Assembly: GCF_022370635.2 (NCBI RefSeq)
Contig: NZ_CP092362.2
Location: forward strand, 3,038,001-3,102,000
Direction: 5' to 3'
DNA length: 64,000 nucleotides
From: Mycolicibacterium crocinum
GTDB taxonomy: Bacteria > Actinomycetota > Actinomycetes > Mycobacteriales > Mycobacteriaceae
Part shown: one piece after another, positions 1 through 9,542 of the stretch
Numbering within the stretch: position 1 is the stretch's first letter
How the letters are laid out: the number at the start of each line of letters is the position of its first letter
The notes under the pieces: model-generated
Seen by the model: the letters and a program-made list of their open reading frames with translations, nothing else
The model's database searches: none
What the model was told of the DNA's origin: nothing
Made by a program: the position numbers and the translations under genes

Positions 1-2
1 CG

Positions 3-530
3 GCCGACGGCCGGCTGCTCGCCCGTATCTACAACGAGAGCGATCTGCTGGTCGCCGAATGCTTGCGCAAGGGTGTCTGGAAGGGATTGGCCCCGGCTGA
101 GCTGGCCGCCGCGCTGTCGGCGGTGGTGTTCGAGGCCCGGGGCAGCGACGGCCCCACCCCGCACCACGCGATCGAGATGCCGACCGCCAACGTGCGGCGA
201 GCACTGGTCGAGATGCGCCGGATGTCGGGGCAGTTGCGCGCCGACGAGAACCGCCACCGGATCAGCCCGACACGCGAGCCCGACGAGGGCTTCGTCGCCG
301 CCATGTATCGCTGGGCAACGACCGGTGACCTCGCGGCGGCCCTGGACGCCTCTGACGTCGCCGGTGCCGGCACGCCGCTGCCTGCGGGCGATTTCGTCCG
401 GTGGTGCCGCCAAGTGCTTGATCTGCTCGACCAGGTCCGTAATGCCGGGCCGGAAGCCGGGCTGCGCAAGACTGCGAAACGGGCGATCGACGACATCCGG
501 CGCGGCGTCGTCGCTGTTGATGGCGGGTAG
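3..530 (+). CDS. helY: ATP-dependent RNA helicase HelY, C-terminal part
   Basis: The reading frame is open from the left edge, so only the last 175 residues are present; the helicase core lies outside the window. The visible part is the C-terminal DSHCT-type domain of Ski2/Mtr4-like helicases. It opens with an [14 protein letters not shown] segment, followed by helical text ([17 protein letters not shown], then [19 protein letters not shown]) typical of mycobacterial HelY (Rv2092c). The family unwinds structured RNA using ATP. It is followed by the Rv2091c-like membrane protein, the same order as in M. tuberculosis. Identification rests on recalled family text plus synteny. Confidence 0.88.
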   Translation, partial: ADGRLLARIYNESDLLVAECLRKGVWKGLAPAELAAALSAVVFEARGSDGPTPHHAIEMPTANVRRALVEMRRMSGQLRADENRHRISPTREPDEGFVAAMYRWATTGDLAAALDASDVAGAGTPLPAGDFVRWCRQVLDLLDQVRNAGPEAGLRKTAKRAIDDIRRGVVAVDGG

Positions 531-586
531 GCTCATGCAAACGCTACGGTGGGGGCGGCGAATCGCTACCAGATCAAGGAGAGACG

Positions 587-1348
587 ATGAGCGGACCGCA
601 GGGATCTGAACCTAATCCCTGGCAGGCTCAGCCCGGGCAAGGTCAGGATCAGCCTGCCTCCGGCTCCGAGCAGCAGCCCACCGGCAGCGAGACCCCGGCG
701 TGGCAGCAGCCGTCCGGTGAGCAACCGCCGGCCTGGCAGCCGCCCGCCTACACGCCGCAGCAGTACCCGCAGTACGGCCAGCAGCCGGGGCAGCAGTACC
801 CGCAGCAGCCGTACCAGCAGCCGACCGAGTACAACCCGGGTACCTACGGGCAGCCGGGTCAGCCGCAGCAGTACCCGCAGTACGGGCAGCCGCAGTACGG
901 CCAGTACCCGCAGACCGGTCAATACCCGCAGCAGCCAGGCCAATACCCGGGTGACCCGAACCAGCCCGGGCAGTACGCGCCGTACCCGCAGCCCGGCGAC
1001 GACGCCGCCAAGAAGTCCTCGGCGGTGCTGTTCACCGTCATCGGTGTGCTGGCCGCGATCGTCGTGGCCGTCGTGCTGGTCTTGGGCTTCTGGAAGCCCG
1101 GCTTCTTCGTGACGACCAAGCTCGATATCGGCAAGGCTCAGCAGGGCGTGCAGAACATCCTCACCGACGAGACCAACGGCTACGGCGCGAAGAACGTCAA
1201 GGACGTCAAGTGCAATAACGGTCAGAACCCGACGGTCAAGAAGGGTGACACGTTCACCTGCGAGGTGAGCATCGACGGCACCAAGCGCCAGGTGACGGTG
1301 ACGTTCCAGGACGACAAGGGCACCTACGAGGTCGGTCGGCCGAAGTAG
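587..1348 (+). CDS. DUF4333 membrane protein with Pro/Gln/Tyr-rich N-terminus (Rv2091c-like)
   Basis: 253 residues. The N-terminal 135 residues or so are low-complexity Pro/Gln/Tyr/Gly repeats ([17 protein letters not shown]). One hydrophobic helix follows (about residues 145-170, [20 protein letters not shown]). The C-terminal 80 residues form a DUF4333 domain with the usual Cys pair (VKCNNG and FTCEVS). The expected topology is a cytoplasmic disordered tail, one membrane pass and an extracytoplasmic DUF4333 domain. The start has a strong AAGGAGAG ribosome site 4 nt upstream. Position after helY matches Rv2091c. The function of DUF4333 is unknown; a cell-envelope role is inferred. Confidence 0.85.
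   Translation: MSGPQGSEPNPWQAQPGQGQDQPASGSEQQPTGSETPAWQQPSGEQPPAWQPPAYTPQQYPQYGQQPGQQYPQQPYQQPTEYNPGTYGQPGQPQQYPQYGQPQYGQYPQTGQYPQQPGQYPGDPNQPGQYAPYPQPGDDAAKKSSAVLFTVIGVLAAIVVAVVLVLGFWKPGFFVTTKLDIGKAQQGVQNILTDETNGYGAKNVKDVKCNNGQNPTVKKGDTFTCEVSIDGTKRQVTVTFQDDKGTYEVGRPK
758..985 (+). repeat. Imperfect Pro/Gln/Tyr-coding repeats
   Basis: Irregular recurrence of cagtacccgcagtacgg-type units inside the DUF4333 gene. They encode YPQYGQ-like peptides. The units vary in length, so this is a coding low-complexity tract and not a clean tandem array. Length variation between strains would be expected. Confidence 0.7.
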
Positions 1349-1377
1349 CCGCTCGGCGGCGTCATGCGCCTGAGTGA

Positions 1378-2331
1378 CTAGTCGAGCGCGTCCAACGCTT
1401 TCTGCAGGCGCCCGATCGACGAACCGACGCCGTAGGCGTGGGCCAGTTCCGCGACGCGCGACGGGTCGGCTGCTGCCAGCGGTAGCCGGTCGTGGTCGGT
1501 GCTGAACTCCACCGGTGCGTCGCGGGCCACCAGGACCACCGGACCGGCGGCCTCGATGTAGTCCGTCGCTGCGAGGATCTTGCTGCGAAAAGCCTTGGAC
1601 AGCTTCGATTTCGGGTCGTGAGCGGCGGCCAGGATGTCGTCGAGCGAACCGTATTGCGACAGCAGGGTGGCCGCCGTCTTCTCGCCGACACCCGGCACCC
1701 CGGGCAGGCCGTCGGACGGATCACCGCGCAGCAGAGCCAATTCCGCGTAGGCGGTGCCCGCCCGGTGCACCGGCACGCCATACTTTTCGGCGACCTCGGT
1801 CGGCCCGAACATCGTCGCGTTCGACAGTCCGCGGCCCAGATACAGCACTCGTACCGCGACCGGGTCGTCGCCGACCAACTGCAGCAGATCGCGGTCACCG
1901 CTGACCACGACGACGGGATCGCGGTTCTCGGCGGCGGCCAGGGTGCCCAGGACGTCATCGGCCTCGTAGCCTTCGGCGCCCGCGGTGGCGATGCCGAACG
2001 CGTCGAGTAGCTCCATGATCATCTCGACCTGATGGCTCAGCTCGTCGGGGACCTCTTCCAGATCCGTTTCACCGCTTGGCATTTCCTCCGCCACCCGGTG
2101 TGCCTTATAGGACGGGATCGCATCGACTCGGAACTGCGGGCGCCAGTCCAGGTCCAGGCATACCACGAGCCGGCCCGGGCGTTCCCGGGTGATCAGCGTG
2201 GCCACGCTGTCCAGGAAGCCGCGCACGGCGTTGACCGGCCTGCCGTCCGGGGCAGTGATCGACGAGGGCACTCCGAAGAAGGAACGAAACCACATGCTCG
2301 CGCCGTCGAGCAGCAACACCGGTGCAGACAT
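1378..2331 (-). CDS. 5'-3' exonuclease (Rv2090-like, PolA N-terminal-type)
   Basis: 317 residues. A stand-alone 5' nuclease of the FEN/PolA N-terminal superfamily, acting on flapped or nicked DNA in repair. The N-terminal PIN-like domain starts with [14 protein letters not shown] and contains [13 protein letters not shown] and the metal-ligand cluster [13 protein letters not shown], followed by [13 protein letters not shown]. The helix-hairpin-helix segment is visible as [19 protein letters not shown]. The length is normal for the stand-alone actinobacterial protein. It lies 3 nt downstream of the hotdog-like gene and is probably co-transcribed with it. Confidence 0.92.
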   Translation of the reverse strand: MSAPVLLLDGASMWFRSFFGVPSSITAPDGRPVNAVRGFLDSVATLITRERPGRLVVCLDLDWRPQFRVDAIPSYKAHRVAEEMPSGETDLEEVPDELSHQVEMIMELLDAFGIATAGAEGYEADDVLGTLAAAENRDPVVVVSGDRDLLQLVGDDPVAVRVLYLGRGLSNATMFGPTEVAEKYGVPVHRAGTAYAELALLRGDPSDGLPGVPGVGEKTAATLLSQYGSLDDILAAAHDPKSKLSKAFRSKILAATDYIEAAGPVVLVARDAPVEFSTDHDRLPLAAADPSRVAELAHAYGVGSSIGRLQKALDALD

Positions 2332-2334
2332 CGC

Positions 2335-3183
2335 TTACCGTCCCACCGTGAACAGGTACGAACCGGTGGTGATCGCCTTGTCGCCGGCGCCCTCGTCGTG
2401 CAGCGTGACGCGCACCGCGACGGTGCCGTCCGCGCCGCGGATCGGCTCGGTGTCGGCGCGGAACGGCCCAACCTTGCCGCGCGCCAGGAACATCACGTGC
2501 GAACTGAGTCCCTGCAGTCGGTCGGTGCCCGTGACGGCGGCCGCCGCGTCCAGCGCTGCTGTCTCCAACAGCACGAACTGGGGCCCGACGTGCAGCGCGG
2601 CGTCCGGTGAGGCCACTTCCACCGACAGCTCCGGCATCGCCCACCTGCCGTCGGGGCGCCGGGAGGCGCCGAACACCTCCCACAGCGGCGGGAGGTCGGG
2701 AGAGTCGACGACCTCGATCGGGTTGAGCTCCATCTTGCCCAGTCCCTCGGGCGGAACGCCGATGCTGACGCCCTGGCCCTCGTTGAGGGCGAGCACGCGA
2801 GAAGGGTTGTCGGCGTCGACGATTCGCGACCGGCTATAGGCCATCTGCCTGCCGCGCTTGAGGTGCTCCGACTGAATCTCGATGCGGCGAACGTCATGCC
2901 CGGGATCGACCACCTGGATCGAGAGGATCACCGGGTTGGGCACCGCTTCAAGGTCGGAAACCAGGCCGCTGTCAGGGGAGACGATGCCCAGCACCGCCAG
3001 GTACAGGCCGCCTGCCGGGTTACGCATATCGTGGCGAATCGCGACGGTGTCCTGTGCACCGATATCCATCGACGAATGGCTGCGGCCCAGATAGCGATAG
3101 CTGAGTAACCCACCCCAGCGCCGGTTGAGTTCGGCGGCGTAGGCCGCGGGGTCGTCGGCGAGCTCACGGATGTCACGCAGCAT
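2335..3183 (-). CDS. Hotdog-like (thioesterase-superfamily) conserved hypothetical protein
   Basis: 282 residues, no signal peptide or membrane helix. The sequence looks like two hotdog-fold halves. The first carries MRNPAGGLYLAVLGI (residues about 50-65), and the second carries a substrate-type loop around VSIGVPPEG. This suggests a double-hotdog acyl-thioester-binding protein, but I cannot place a catalytic residue, so the function is unproven. The start is supported by a TACGAT -10 element ending 6 nt before the ATG, implying a leaderless mRNA. It is divergent from pepE across 35 nt and leads into the exonuclease gene. Confidence 0.6.
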   Translation of the reverse strand: MLRDIRELADDPAAYAAELNRRWGGLLSYRYLGRSHSSMDIGAQDTVAIRHDMRNPAGGLYLAVLGIVSPDSGLVSDLEAVPNPVILSIQVVDPGHDVRRIEIQSEHLKRGRQMAYSRSRIVDADNPSRVLALNEGQGVSIGVPPEGLGKMELNPIEVVDSPDLPPLWEVFGASRRPDGRWAMPELSVEVASPDAALHVGPQFVLLETAALDAAAAVTGTDRLQGLSSHVMFLARGKVGPFRADTEPIRGADGTVAVRVTLHDEGAGDKAITTGSYLFTVGR

Positions 3184-3189
3184 CGCGTC

Positions 3190-3195
3190 ATCGTA
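3190..3195 (-). promoter_or_regulatory. Leaderless -10 element (TACGAT) for the hotdog-like gene
   Basis: On the minus strand TACGAT is followed by exactly 6 nt and then the ATG at 3183. This matches the TANNNT spacing of leaderless mycobacterial promoters. No -35 is obvious. Confidence 0.6.
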
Positions 3196-3205
3196 GGCCT
3201 GCCGC

Positions 3206-3211
3206 TAGCCT
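3206..3211 (+). promoter_or_regulatory. Leaderless -10 element (TAGCCT) for pepE
   Basis: TAGCCT ends 7 nt before the pepE ATG. It lies 10 nt from the opposing -10 of the divergent gene, so the two promoters are packed back to back. Confidence 0.6.
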
Positions 3212-3218
3212 GGCTGGC

Positions 3219-4343
3219 ATGAGCGCCGCCAACCGATTCAGCAGTGACGTCTATGCCCGCCGGCTCTCCGCCGCCGCAGCCGCGGCCTCCGACGCCGGGG
3301 TGGCCGGATTGGTGATCACCCCGGGATACGACCTGCGCTACCTCGCCGGCTCCGCGGCGCAGACCTTCGAACGGCTGACCGCGTTGGTGATTCCGGCGAC
3401 CGGCGCGCCGACCGTGGTGGTGCCGCGGCTGGAACTGGCATCGCTGAAGGACTCCGCGATCGTCGAACTCGGCCTGAACGTCCAGGATTGGGTGGACGGT
3501 GACGATCCGTACGAACTGGTGGCCGTTGGGCTCGGCGGCCATGCGCGCATCGCGGTGACCGATTCGATGCCGGCGCTGCATCTGCTGCCGCTGGCCGAAC
3601 GCCTCGGCGCGGTTCCGGTACTCGCCACCGATGTGCTGCGATCGCTGCGGATGATCAAGGACCCGGCCGAGATCGACGCGCTGCGCAAGGCTGGCGCCGC
3701 AATCGACCGGGTGCATGCCCGGGTGCCGGAGTTTCTGGTGCCGGGCCGCACCGAAGCCGATGTGGCCGGTGACATCGCCAAAGCCATTGTTGCCGAGGGT
3801 CATTCAGAGGTGGCGTTCATCATCGTCGGGTCGGGTCCGCACGGCGCCGACCCGCATCACGAACAGTCCGATCGGGTTCTGCAGGCCGGGGACATCGTCG
3901 TCGTCGACATCGGCGGCCCGTATGCGCCCGGGTACAACTCCGACTGCACCCGCACCTACAGCCTCGGCGAACCGAGCGCCGAGATCGCCGAGCAGTATGC
4001 GGTGTTGCAGCGCGCGCAGGCCGCCGCCGTCGAATTCGTGCGACCCGGTGTGACGGCCGAGCAGGTCGACGCCGCCGCTCGCGACGTGCTGGCCGAAGCC
4101 GGGCTGGCCGAGTACTTCGTACACCGCACCGGGCACGGGATCGGGCTGTCGGTGCATGAGGAGCCCTACATCGTGGCGGGCAACGACCTGCCGCTGGCCG
4201 AGGGCATGGCGTTCTCGGTGGAGCCGGGCATCTACTTCCCCGGCCGCTGGGGTGCCCGCATCGAGGACATCGTGGTCGTCACCGCTGACGGGGCCGAGCC
4301 GGTCAACGCCGGCCCGCACGGGTTGACGGTGGTACCGGTTTAG
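3219..4343 (+). CDS. pepE: Xaa-Pro dipeptidase/aminopeptidase PepE (M24 family)
   Basis: 374 residues, a cytoplasmic metallopeptidase of family M24B with the 'pita-bread' fold. An N-terminal creatinase-like domain (about residues 1-155) precedes the catalytic domain. The dinuclear metal ligands are visible in order: the Asp pair in [20 protein letters not shown], the His in [14 protein letters not shown], and the two Glu in FSVEPGIYF and ARIEDIVVV. It hydrolyses peptides with proline at P1'. Orthologous by text and position to Rv2089c. The stop overlaps the convergent F420 enzyme gene by 4 nt. Confidence 0.93.
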   Translation: MSAANRFSSDVYARRLSAAAAAASDAGVAGLVITPGYDLRYLAGSAAQTFERLTALVIPATGAPTVVVPRLELASLKDSAIVELGLNVQDWVDGDDPYELVAVGLGGHARIAVTDSMPALHLLPLAERLGAVPVLATDVLRSLRMIKDPAEIDALRKAGAAIDRVHARVPEFLVPGRTEADVAGDIAKAIVAEGHSEVAFIIVGSGPHGADPHHEQSDRVLQAGDIVVVDIGGPYAPGYNSDCTRTYSLGEPSAEIAEQYAVLQRAQAAAVEFVRPGVTAEQVDAAARDVLAEAGLAEYFVHRTGHGIGLSVHEEPYIVAGNDLPLAEGMAFSVEPGIYFPGRWGARIEDIVVVTADGAEPVNAGPHGLTVVPV

Positions 4344-4750
4344 CTCTTGTGGTCGAGCAGGCCGGAGGAGCCGAGCACGCGGGTGATGTGCACCTCGATG
4401 ACGACGCGCTTCGGGTTGACGCGTGGTGTGCGGTAGCGCTGGGCGTAGCGCAGTTCGGCGTCGCGGACCGCGGCGGGATCGCGGTTGACGCTGGCCTGGC
4501 CCTCCAATGACAGCCACCGGGCGCCGTCGACCTGGGACAGCACCCCCACGCCGGACCGCTCGGCGTTGATCGCCTTCTGCGAGCCGTCGCTGGTGATTAC
4601 CCGGGCGATATGGGTCTTGGGATCAAAGGTGAAGCCGACCGCCACCACGTGCGGTGAGTTGTCGGCGCGCAGTGTCGTGAGCATCGCGAGGTGGCGTTCG
4701 GTGAGGAATGCCAGCGCATCGCTGGTCAGTCGGGTCGTTGAGTTCGCCAT
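4340..4750 (-). CDS. F420-dependent biliverdin reductase-type PPOX protein (Rv2074-like)
   Basis: 136 residues, a split beta-barrel flavin/deazaflavin oxidoreductase of the PPOX superfamily. The text is close to M. tuberculosis Rv2074 throughout ([25 protein letters not shown], then [17 protein letters not shown]). Rv2074 is described as an F420H2-dependent biliverdin reductase; that activity is inferred here from similarity. The neighbouring SDR also has its M. tuberculosis counterpart next door (Rv2073c). A TAGCGT hexamer 8 nt before the ATG may be its -10. Confidence 0.87.
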   Translation of the reverse strand: MANSTTRLTSDALAFLTERHLAMLTTLRADNSPHVVAVGFTFDPKTHIARVITSDGSQKAINAERSGVGVLSQVDGARWLSLEGQASVNRDPAAVRDAELRYAQRYRTPRVNPKRVVIEVHITRVLGSSGLLDHKS

Positions 4751-4772
4751 CGGGGTCCACGCTACTGCAGTG

Positions 4773-4778
4773 GATAAT
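4773..4778 (+). promoter_or_regulatory. -10 element (GATAAT) of the SDR-cobLMK operon
   Basis: GATAAT ends 7 nt before the GTG start at 4786. It is close to the TATAAT consensus and supports a leaderless start for the SDR gene, and so for the cobL-cobM-cobK transcript. Confidence 0.55.
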
Positions 4779-4785
4779 CGCAGCC

Positions 4786-5535
4786 GTGGATGACACGGGG
4801 GCCGGTCCGGTCGTGATTTTCGGCGGCCGCAGCGAGATCGGCGTCGAACTCGCGCAGCGGTTGGCGCCGGGCGCGACCGTGGTGCTGGCGGCGCGGCGCG
4901 CGGATGAGCTCGACGAGCAGGTCAGCGCGGTGCGGACGGCTGGAGCGGCGGTGGTGCACACCGTCGAGTTCGACGCTGACGACATGGGTTTGCATGGCCC
5001 GCTGGTCCAGCGGCTGGTGGCCGAGCACGGCCCGATCGGCACGGCGGTATTGGCGTTCGGGATCCTGGGCGATCAGACCCGCGCCGAAGCCGACGCCGCG
5101 CACGCCGTCGCGGTGGTGCAGACCGACTACGTCGCACAGATCAGCCTCCTGACCCACCTGTCTTGTGCGATGCGCGCGGCCGACCGGGGAGCGCTCGTGG
5201 TGTTCTCCTCGATCGCCGGAGTGCGGGCGCGCCGCGCGAACTATGTTTACGGCTCGGCCAAGGCGGGCCTGGACGCCTTTGCGTCGGGACTGGCCGATGC
5301 ACTGCACGGGACCGGGGTGCGGCTGTTGCTCGTGCGCCCGGGGTTCGTGATCGGCCGGATGACCGAGGGGATGGATCCCGCCCCGCTGTCGAGTACACCG
5401 GCGAAGGTAGCCGAAGCGGCGGCCCGCGCGTTGCGCAAGGGGCGCAGCGAGGTGTGGGTGCCCGCGCCACTTCGGTTGTTGGCGTTCGCGTTTCGGATGA
5501 CGCCGCGGTTCGTGTGGCGGAGGTTGCCGCGATGA
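4786..5535 (+). CDS. Short-chain dehydrogenase/reductase (Rv2073c-like)
   Basis: 249 residues, a classical SDR. The Rossmann nucleotide-binding segment is at the N-terminus ([18 protein letters not shown]). The catalytic Ser is in [11 protein letters not shown] and the YxxxK motif is YVYGSAK. The C-terminus ([13 protein letters not shown], then RFVWRRLPR) matches Rv2073c. The GTG at 4786 is chosen because it gives the ortholog's N-terminus (MDDTG) and lies 7 nt after a good -10. The stop overlaps the cobL start (ATGA). The substrate is unknown; linkage to cobalamin genes is conserved but no step in that pathway needs this enzyme. Confidence 0.87.
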   Translation: MDDTGAGPVVIFGGRSEIGVELAQRLAPGATVVLAARRADELDEQVSAVRTAGAAVVHTVEFDADDMGLHGPLVQRLVAEHGPIGTAVLAFGILGDQTRAEADAAHAVAVVQTDYVAQISLLTHLSCAMRAADRGALVVFSSIAGVRARRANYVYGSAKAGLDAFASGLADALHGTGVRLLLVRPGFVIGRMTEGMDPAPLSSTPAKVAEAAARALRKGRSEVWVPAPLRLLAFAFRMTPRFVWRRLPR

Positions 5536-6707
5536 TCACTGTGGTGGGGATCGGCGCCGACGGCATGGCGGGTCTGGCGCCGGCGTCCAGCGCCGAATTA
5601 CGCCGGGCAACAGTCATTTACGGTGCTCAGCGGCAGCTGGATCTGCTCGACGAGTCGGTCACCGCCGAGCGCCGGGAATGGGGTCAGCCGTTTCTAGGTG
5701 GGCTGCAGGCAGTACGTGACTTCGACGGTGACGTGCACGTGGTGGCCAGTGGCGACCCGATGTTGCACGGGGTCGGATCCTCGCTGATTCGCCTGTGCGG
5801 CGCCGACCGGGTGCGGGTGCTACCGCATGTGTCGAGCGTGACGTTGGCCTGCGCTCGCCTCGGCTGGTCGGTGCAGGACACCGAGGTGATCAGTTTGGTA
5901 ACCGCGTCAGCGCACAACGCCGTCCGTCGCGGCGGTCAGGCGATGGTGTTGTCCCGCGACGCCGACACCACCGTGGAACTTGCTCGGTTGCTCGTCGAAA
6001 CCGGTCGGGGCGGATCGGAATTCACCGTTCTGGAGCAGCTCGGCGGGCCTCGGGAGCGGATCCGTACCCAGCGTGCCGATGCGTGGGCCGCCACGGCACC
6101 CGACGACATCGACGACCTCAACGTGGTGGCAGTGCGCTACCTGCCCGAGGAACGCGCCGGCGGGGCGCTGCCCGACGATCTGTTTGCACACGACGGCCAG
6201 CTCACCAAGCAGGCGATGCGTGCGGTGACGATAGCGGCGCTGGCTCCTCGTCCGGGAGAGTCGCTGTGGGATGTCGGATCGGGCTCCGGCAGCATCGCGA
6301 TCGAATGGTGCCGAAGCGGGCCTGGCTGTCGCGCGACAGCCTTCGAGCGGGTCGCCGAGCGCCGTCGCCGCATTGAGGCCAACGCGAGGACCTTCGGCGT
6401 GCAGGTCAACGTGACATTCGATGCGCCCGAGACGTTCGAGATGGAGCCGCCCCCCGACGTGATCTTCGTCGGCGGCGGGGTCAGCCAGCCGGGGTTGATG
6501 GAGGCCTGTTGGGAGAAGTTGAAGCCGGGCGGCCGGCTGGTCGCCAACGCCGTCACGGTCGAGTCAGAAGCGGTTCTTGCTCAGTGGTATTCGCGGCTCG
6601 GCGGTGAACTGCGCAAGTTCCAGCACTACAAGGGTGAACCTGTCGGCGGCTTCACCGGTTGGCGCGCCGCCATGCCCGTTACCCAGTGGGTGGTGACCAA
6701 GCAGTGA
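5532..6707 (+). CDS. cobL: Precorrin-6Y C5,15-methyltransferase (decarboxylating) CobL
   Basis: 391 residues, bifunctional: methylates precorrin-6B (6Y) at C-5 and C-15 and decarboxylates the C-12 acetate, giving precorrin-8x. The N-terminal CobE-like tetrapyrrole methylase domain (residues about 1-200) starts with VVGIGADGMAGL and has VVASGDPMLHGVG. The C-terminal CobT/CbiT-like Rossmann domain (about 220-391) carries the SAM motif LWDVGSGSGSIAIEWCR. The ATG at 5532 overlaps the SDR stop. Its own TGA overlaps the cobM GTG, so translation is coupled through the operon. Confidence 0.95.
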   Translation: MITVVGIGADGMAGLAPASSAELRRATVIYGAQRQLDLLDESVTAERREWGQPFLGGLQAVRDFDGDVHVVASGDPMLHGVGSSLIRLCGADRVRVLPHVSSVTLACARLGWSVQDTEVISLVTASAHNAVRRGGQAMVLSRDADTTVELARLLVETGRGGSEFTVLEQLGGPRERIRTQRADAWAATAPDDIDDLNVVAVRYLPEERAGGALPDDLFAHDGQLTKQAMRAVTIAALAPRPGESLWDVGSGSGSIAIEWCRSGPGCRATAFERVAERRRRIEANARTFGVQVNVTFDAPETFEMEPPPDVIFVGGGVSQPGLMEACWEKLKPGGRLVANAVTVESEAVLAQWYSRLGGELRKFQHYKGEPVGGFTGWRAAMPVTQWVVTKQ

Positions 6708-7459
6708 CCGTCTACTTCATCGGCGCCGGCCCGGGCGCGGCCGATCTGATCACCGTGCGCGGCCAGCGACTGCTGCGGCAGTGCCCGGTCTGCCTCTACG
6801 CCGGCTCGATCATGCCCGACGATCTGTTGGCGCTGTGCCCCGCCGATGCCAGGGTCGTCGATACCGGCCCGCTGACCCTCGAGCAGATCATCGCCGAGCT
6901 CGTCGCTGCCGATGCCGCCGGACTCGACGTGGCACGGTTGCACTCCGGTGATCCCGCGATCTACAGCGCGCTGGCCGAGCAGTGCCGGCACCTCGACGCA
7001 CTCGGCATCGCCTACGAGATCGTGCCCGGAGTACCGGCATTCGCGGCAGCCGCTGCGGCGCTCGGCCGGGAGCTGACTGTGCCCGGGGTTGCGCAGACCG
7101 TCACGCTGAGCCGGGTGTCCACCCTGTCGACTGCGATGCCCGACGGTGAAGACCTGATCACGCTCAGCAAGGCGGGAGCGACGTTGGTGCTGCATTTGGC
7201 CGCGCATCGGATCGACGCGATTGTGCCGCAGCTCACCGACGGTGGCTACCGCGCCGATACGCCCGTCGCGGTCGTCGCCTTCGCGAGCTGGCCACAGCAA
7301 GTCGTGCTGCGTGGCACGCTGGCCGACATCGCCGTGAAGATGCATGCCGCCGGCATCACCAAGACGGCGGTGATCATCGTCGGCGATGTGCTTGCCGCCG
7401 AAGGGTTTACCGACAGTTACCTGTACTCCTCGGGCCGCACCCGCGGCAGCCAACACTGA
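6704..7459 (+). CDS. cobM: Precorrin-4 C11-methyltransferase CobM
   Basis: 251 residues, single-domain SAM-dependent tetrapyrrole methylase. It methylates precorrin-4 at C-11 to give precorrin-5. The N-terminal FIGAGPGAADLITVRG loop, the LHSGDPAIYSAL motif and the VPGVPAFAAAAAALGRELTVP segment are all family hallmarks. The GTG at 6704 overlaps the cobL stop (GTGA). The cobK start shares one base with its stop (TGATG). Cytoplasmic. Confidence 0.95.
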   Translation: MTVYFIGAGPGAADLITVRGQRLLRQCPVCLYAGSIMPDDLLALCPADARVVDTGPLTLEQIIAELVAADAAGLDVARLHSGDPAIYSALAEQCRHLDALGIAYEIVPGVPAFAAAAAALGRELTVPGVAQTVTLSRVSTLSTAMPDGEDLITLSKAGATLVLHLAAHRIDAIVPQLTDGGYRADTPVAVVAFASWPQQVVLRGTLADIAVKMHAAGITKTAVIIVGDVLAAEGFTDSYLYSSGRTRGSQH

Positions 7460-8220
7460 TGCGCATACTGCTGCTCGGCGGCACAGGGGAGGCGCGTGCG
7501 CTGGCGGCACGGCTGCACCCGGGCCACGAGATCGTCAGCTCGCTCGCCGGCCGGGTGCCCGATCCCGCGCTGCCGGTCGGACCGGTCCGCATCGGCAGCT
7601 TCGGCGGAGCGGATGGCCTGCGACAGTGGCTGCGCGACAACGACATTGATGCCGTCGTCGACGCCACTCACCCGTTCGCCGCCACCATGACCGCACACGC
7701 CGCCCAGGTGTGCGACGAACTCGATCTACCGCACCTGGTACTGTCCCGCCCCGCCTGGGACGCTACCGATGCGGTGCGGGTGGCCTCCGACATCGAGGCC
7801 GCGGAGTTCGTCGCGGCGCAAGGCTTTTCACGAGTGTTCCTTACTACCGGCCGCTCCGGGGTGAAGCCGTTCACCGACAGCGACGCGTGGTTCCTGATAA
7901 GGGTGGTCACGCCACCCGACCCCGAGGTGCTGCCGCACCATCACGAGGTGCTGCTGTCCCGCGGGCCGTACGGCTATAACGACGAGTACACACTGGTGCG
8001 GGACAACAGCATCGACGTGCTGGTGACCAAGAACAGCGGGGGAGCGCTGACCGAGGCCAAACTCCAGGCCGCGAAGGCCCTCGGCGTCACCGTGGTGATG
8101 ATCGACAGACCCCCACTGCCGGCCGGCGCGACGGCGGTGGCTACGGTCGACGACGCCGTCGCCTGGGTAGCCGCTATCGAGCCCCATCAGTCGTCTGAGC
8201 ACAGTAGCTCTTCGGGGTGA
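7459..8220 (+). CDS. cobK: Precorrin-6A reductase CobK
   Basis: 253 residues. NADPH-dependent reductase converting precorrin-6A to precorrin-6B (dihydro form). The N-terminus has the nucleotide-binding loop ILLLGGTGEARALA. Further hallmarks are VDATHPFAATMTAHA and FLTTGRSGVKPF, and the C-terminal half has VTKNSGGALTEAKLQAA. Last gene of the forward SDR-cobL-cobM-cobK operon. Its final 34 nt overlap the 3' end of the convergent HNH gene, which suggests that gene arrived or extended later. Confidence 0.95.
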   Translation: MRILLLGGTGEARALAARLHPGHEIVSSLAGRVPDPALPVGPVRIGSFGGADGLRQWLRDNDIDAVVDATHPFAATMTAHAAQVCDELDLPHLVLSRPAWDATDAVRVASDIEAAEFVAAQGFSRVFLTTGRSGVKPFTDSDAWFLIRVVTPPDPEVLPHHHEVLLSRGPYGYNDEYTLVRDNSIDVLVTKNSGGALTEAKLQAAKALGVTVVMIDRPPLPAGATAVATVDDAVAWVAAIEPHQSSEHSSSSG

Positions 8221-9539
8221 TGGTAGTAATTCACGCGGCTTTGCCCGCGGTCGAGGTGCGGCGGCGGAATCCATTCGGTCTTGTTGTCTCGCCGGCGTTT
8301 TCGGGTGATCCAACCGGCGGGCCCGTCGTTGACCATACGATTGTCGCATCCACAGGCCAACGTGAGTTCGTTGATGTCGGTGTTGCCGCCGACGGCGAAG
8401 TCGCGGGCGGCGTGGTGGACCTGGGTTTGATAGGCGGGTGTGGTGCAATCGGGTTTGGTGCAGCCCTTGTCGATCGCGAAGAGGGCCAGGCGTTGTCCCG
8501 GACTCGCGGTGCGGCGGGTCCGCCCGTAGTACAGCTTGATCTCTCGCGGTGACTCGAACACGGTCAGGTAGGGATGGGCCTGGGAGGCCATTCTGATAAC
8601 TGTCGACACGGGCAGATAGGTGCCGCCGCCGGTGTGCGCCAGCCCGGCCGCGGACGTCAGCTGCTCCAGGGACGTGGTGACGACGATCGTGACGGGCAGT
8701 CCGTTGTGCTGACCGAGCTCTCCAGAGGAGAGCATCGCCGTGTACACGGTCTTCAAAGCGTCGTGGGTGCGTTGTCCCGGAGTGCGCGAGTCGTTTTCGA
8801 TCTGCTCGGGGGTGGGTGTCCCACCGACGCAGGGCGTTTCGTCGTCGGGGTTGCAGAAGCCGGGGGCGGCGAGTTTCGCGTTGGTGGCGTCCATCGCCGC
8901 CCGCGTCTCCGCATCTACCCAGCCGGACACTCGGCTCATGCCGTCGACCTGTTGTGGCCCGATGATGATCCCGCGTTTGCGGGCCTGGTCGCGCTCGTCG
9001 TCGAGGATGCCATCCTGGTTGATCATGGCCATCAGCTGGTTGGCCAGCTTTCGCAGACCTTCTGGGCTGAGCCCGCCGGCCAGCCCGCCCAGTTGGGCTT
9101 CGGCGTGCTCGCGGGTTGCCCCGTCGACCGCTGCGGGTAGGTGATCCATGAAAGACCGGATCACTGAAACGTGGTCGGAGCCGATTTCTCCACGACCTTG
9201 GGCGGCCGCGGTCGCGGGCAGAGCCGGTGGAAGTGCCTCTCCGGTAAGGGATTGCCGCGGTCCGAGCTCGGCGGCGTCGCTCAGTCGGCGGGTGGCGTCG
9301 GCGCTGCTGATGCCGAGGCGGTGGGTGAGCACAGCTCGCCAGGATTTGGCGCCAACGGCGACAGATGTTGTTTGCGATTGCAGCTGAGTCAGGACCGCGT
9401 GTTCGACGGCAGGCAACAATCGGCGCAACCGCTCTACCTTTTCGAGCGCGAGCAACAGCTCAGGTGCTGCCATGTCGACCGCCGGCAACGCCGCCACCTT
9501 GTCCCAGGCGGTCAGTACGTCGTCCAACGCGTCCAACAT
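8187..9539 (-). CDS. 13E12-family DUF222/HNH endonuclease protein, SOS-controlled
   Basis: 450 residues. An N-terminal DUF222 domain (about residues 20-330) is followed by a C-terminal HNH nuclease domain. HNH text is visible as CTKPDCTTPAYQTQVHHA and GGNTDINELTLACGCDNRMV. This is the REP13E12 family, present in many copies in mycobacteria; the role is unclear and possibly selfish. The ATG at 9539 is preferred over an upstream start because a TACTGT -10 ends 7 nt before it. That -10 is embedded in a perfect LexA box. The gene overlaps the cobK 3' end, and it occupies the place where M. tuberculosis has sigC and blaC. Confidence 0.88.
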   Translation of the reverse strand: MLDALDDVLTAWDKVAALPAVDMAAPELLLALEKVERLRRLLPAVEHAVLTQLQSQTTSVAVGAKSWRAVLTHRLGISSADATRRLSDAAELGPRQSLTGEALPPALPATAAAQGRGEIGSDHVSVIRSFMDHLPAAVDGATREHAEAQLGGLAGGLSPEGLRKLANQLMAMINQDGILDDERDQARKRGIIIGPQQVDGMSRVSGWVDAETRAAMDATNAKLAAPGFCNPDDETPCVGGTPTPEQIENDSRTPGQRTHDALKTVYTAMLSSGELGQHNGLPVTIVVTTSLEQLTSAAGLAHTGGGTYLPVSTVIRMASQAHPYLTVFESPREIKLYYGRTRRTASPGQRLALFAIDKGCTKPDCTTPAYQTQVHHAARDFAVGGNTDINELTLACGCDNRMVNDGPAGWITRKRRRDNKTEWIPPPHLDRGQSRVNYYHHPEELLCSDD

Positions 9540-9542
9540 GCT

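Noticed and set aside
758..985. MIRU/VNTR-type tandem repeat
   Set aside because: Units are irregular in length and follow the Pro/Gln/Tyr protein pattern; a coding low-complexity tract explains it.
8187..9539. Insertion sequence or prophage at the HNH gene
   Set aside because: No terminal inverted repeats, target duplication, transposase or integrase were seen. It is a stand-alone 13E12 gene.
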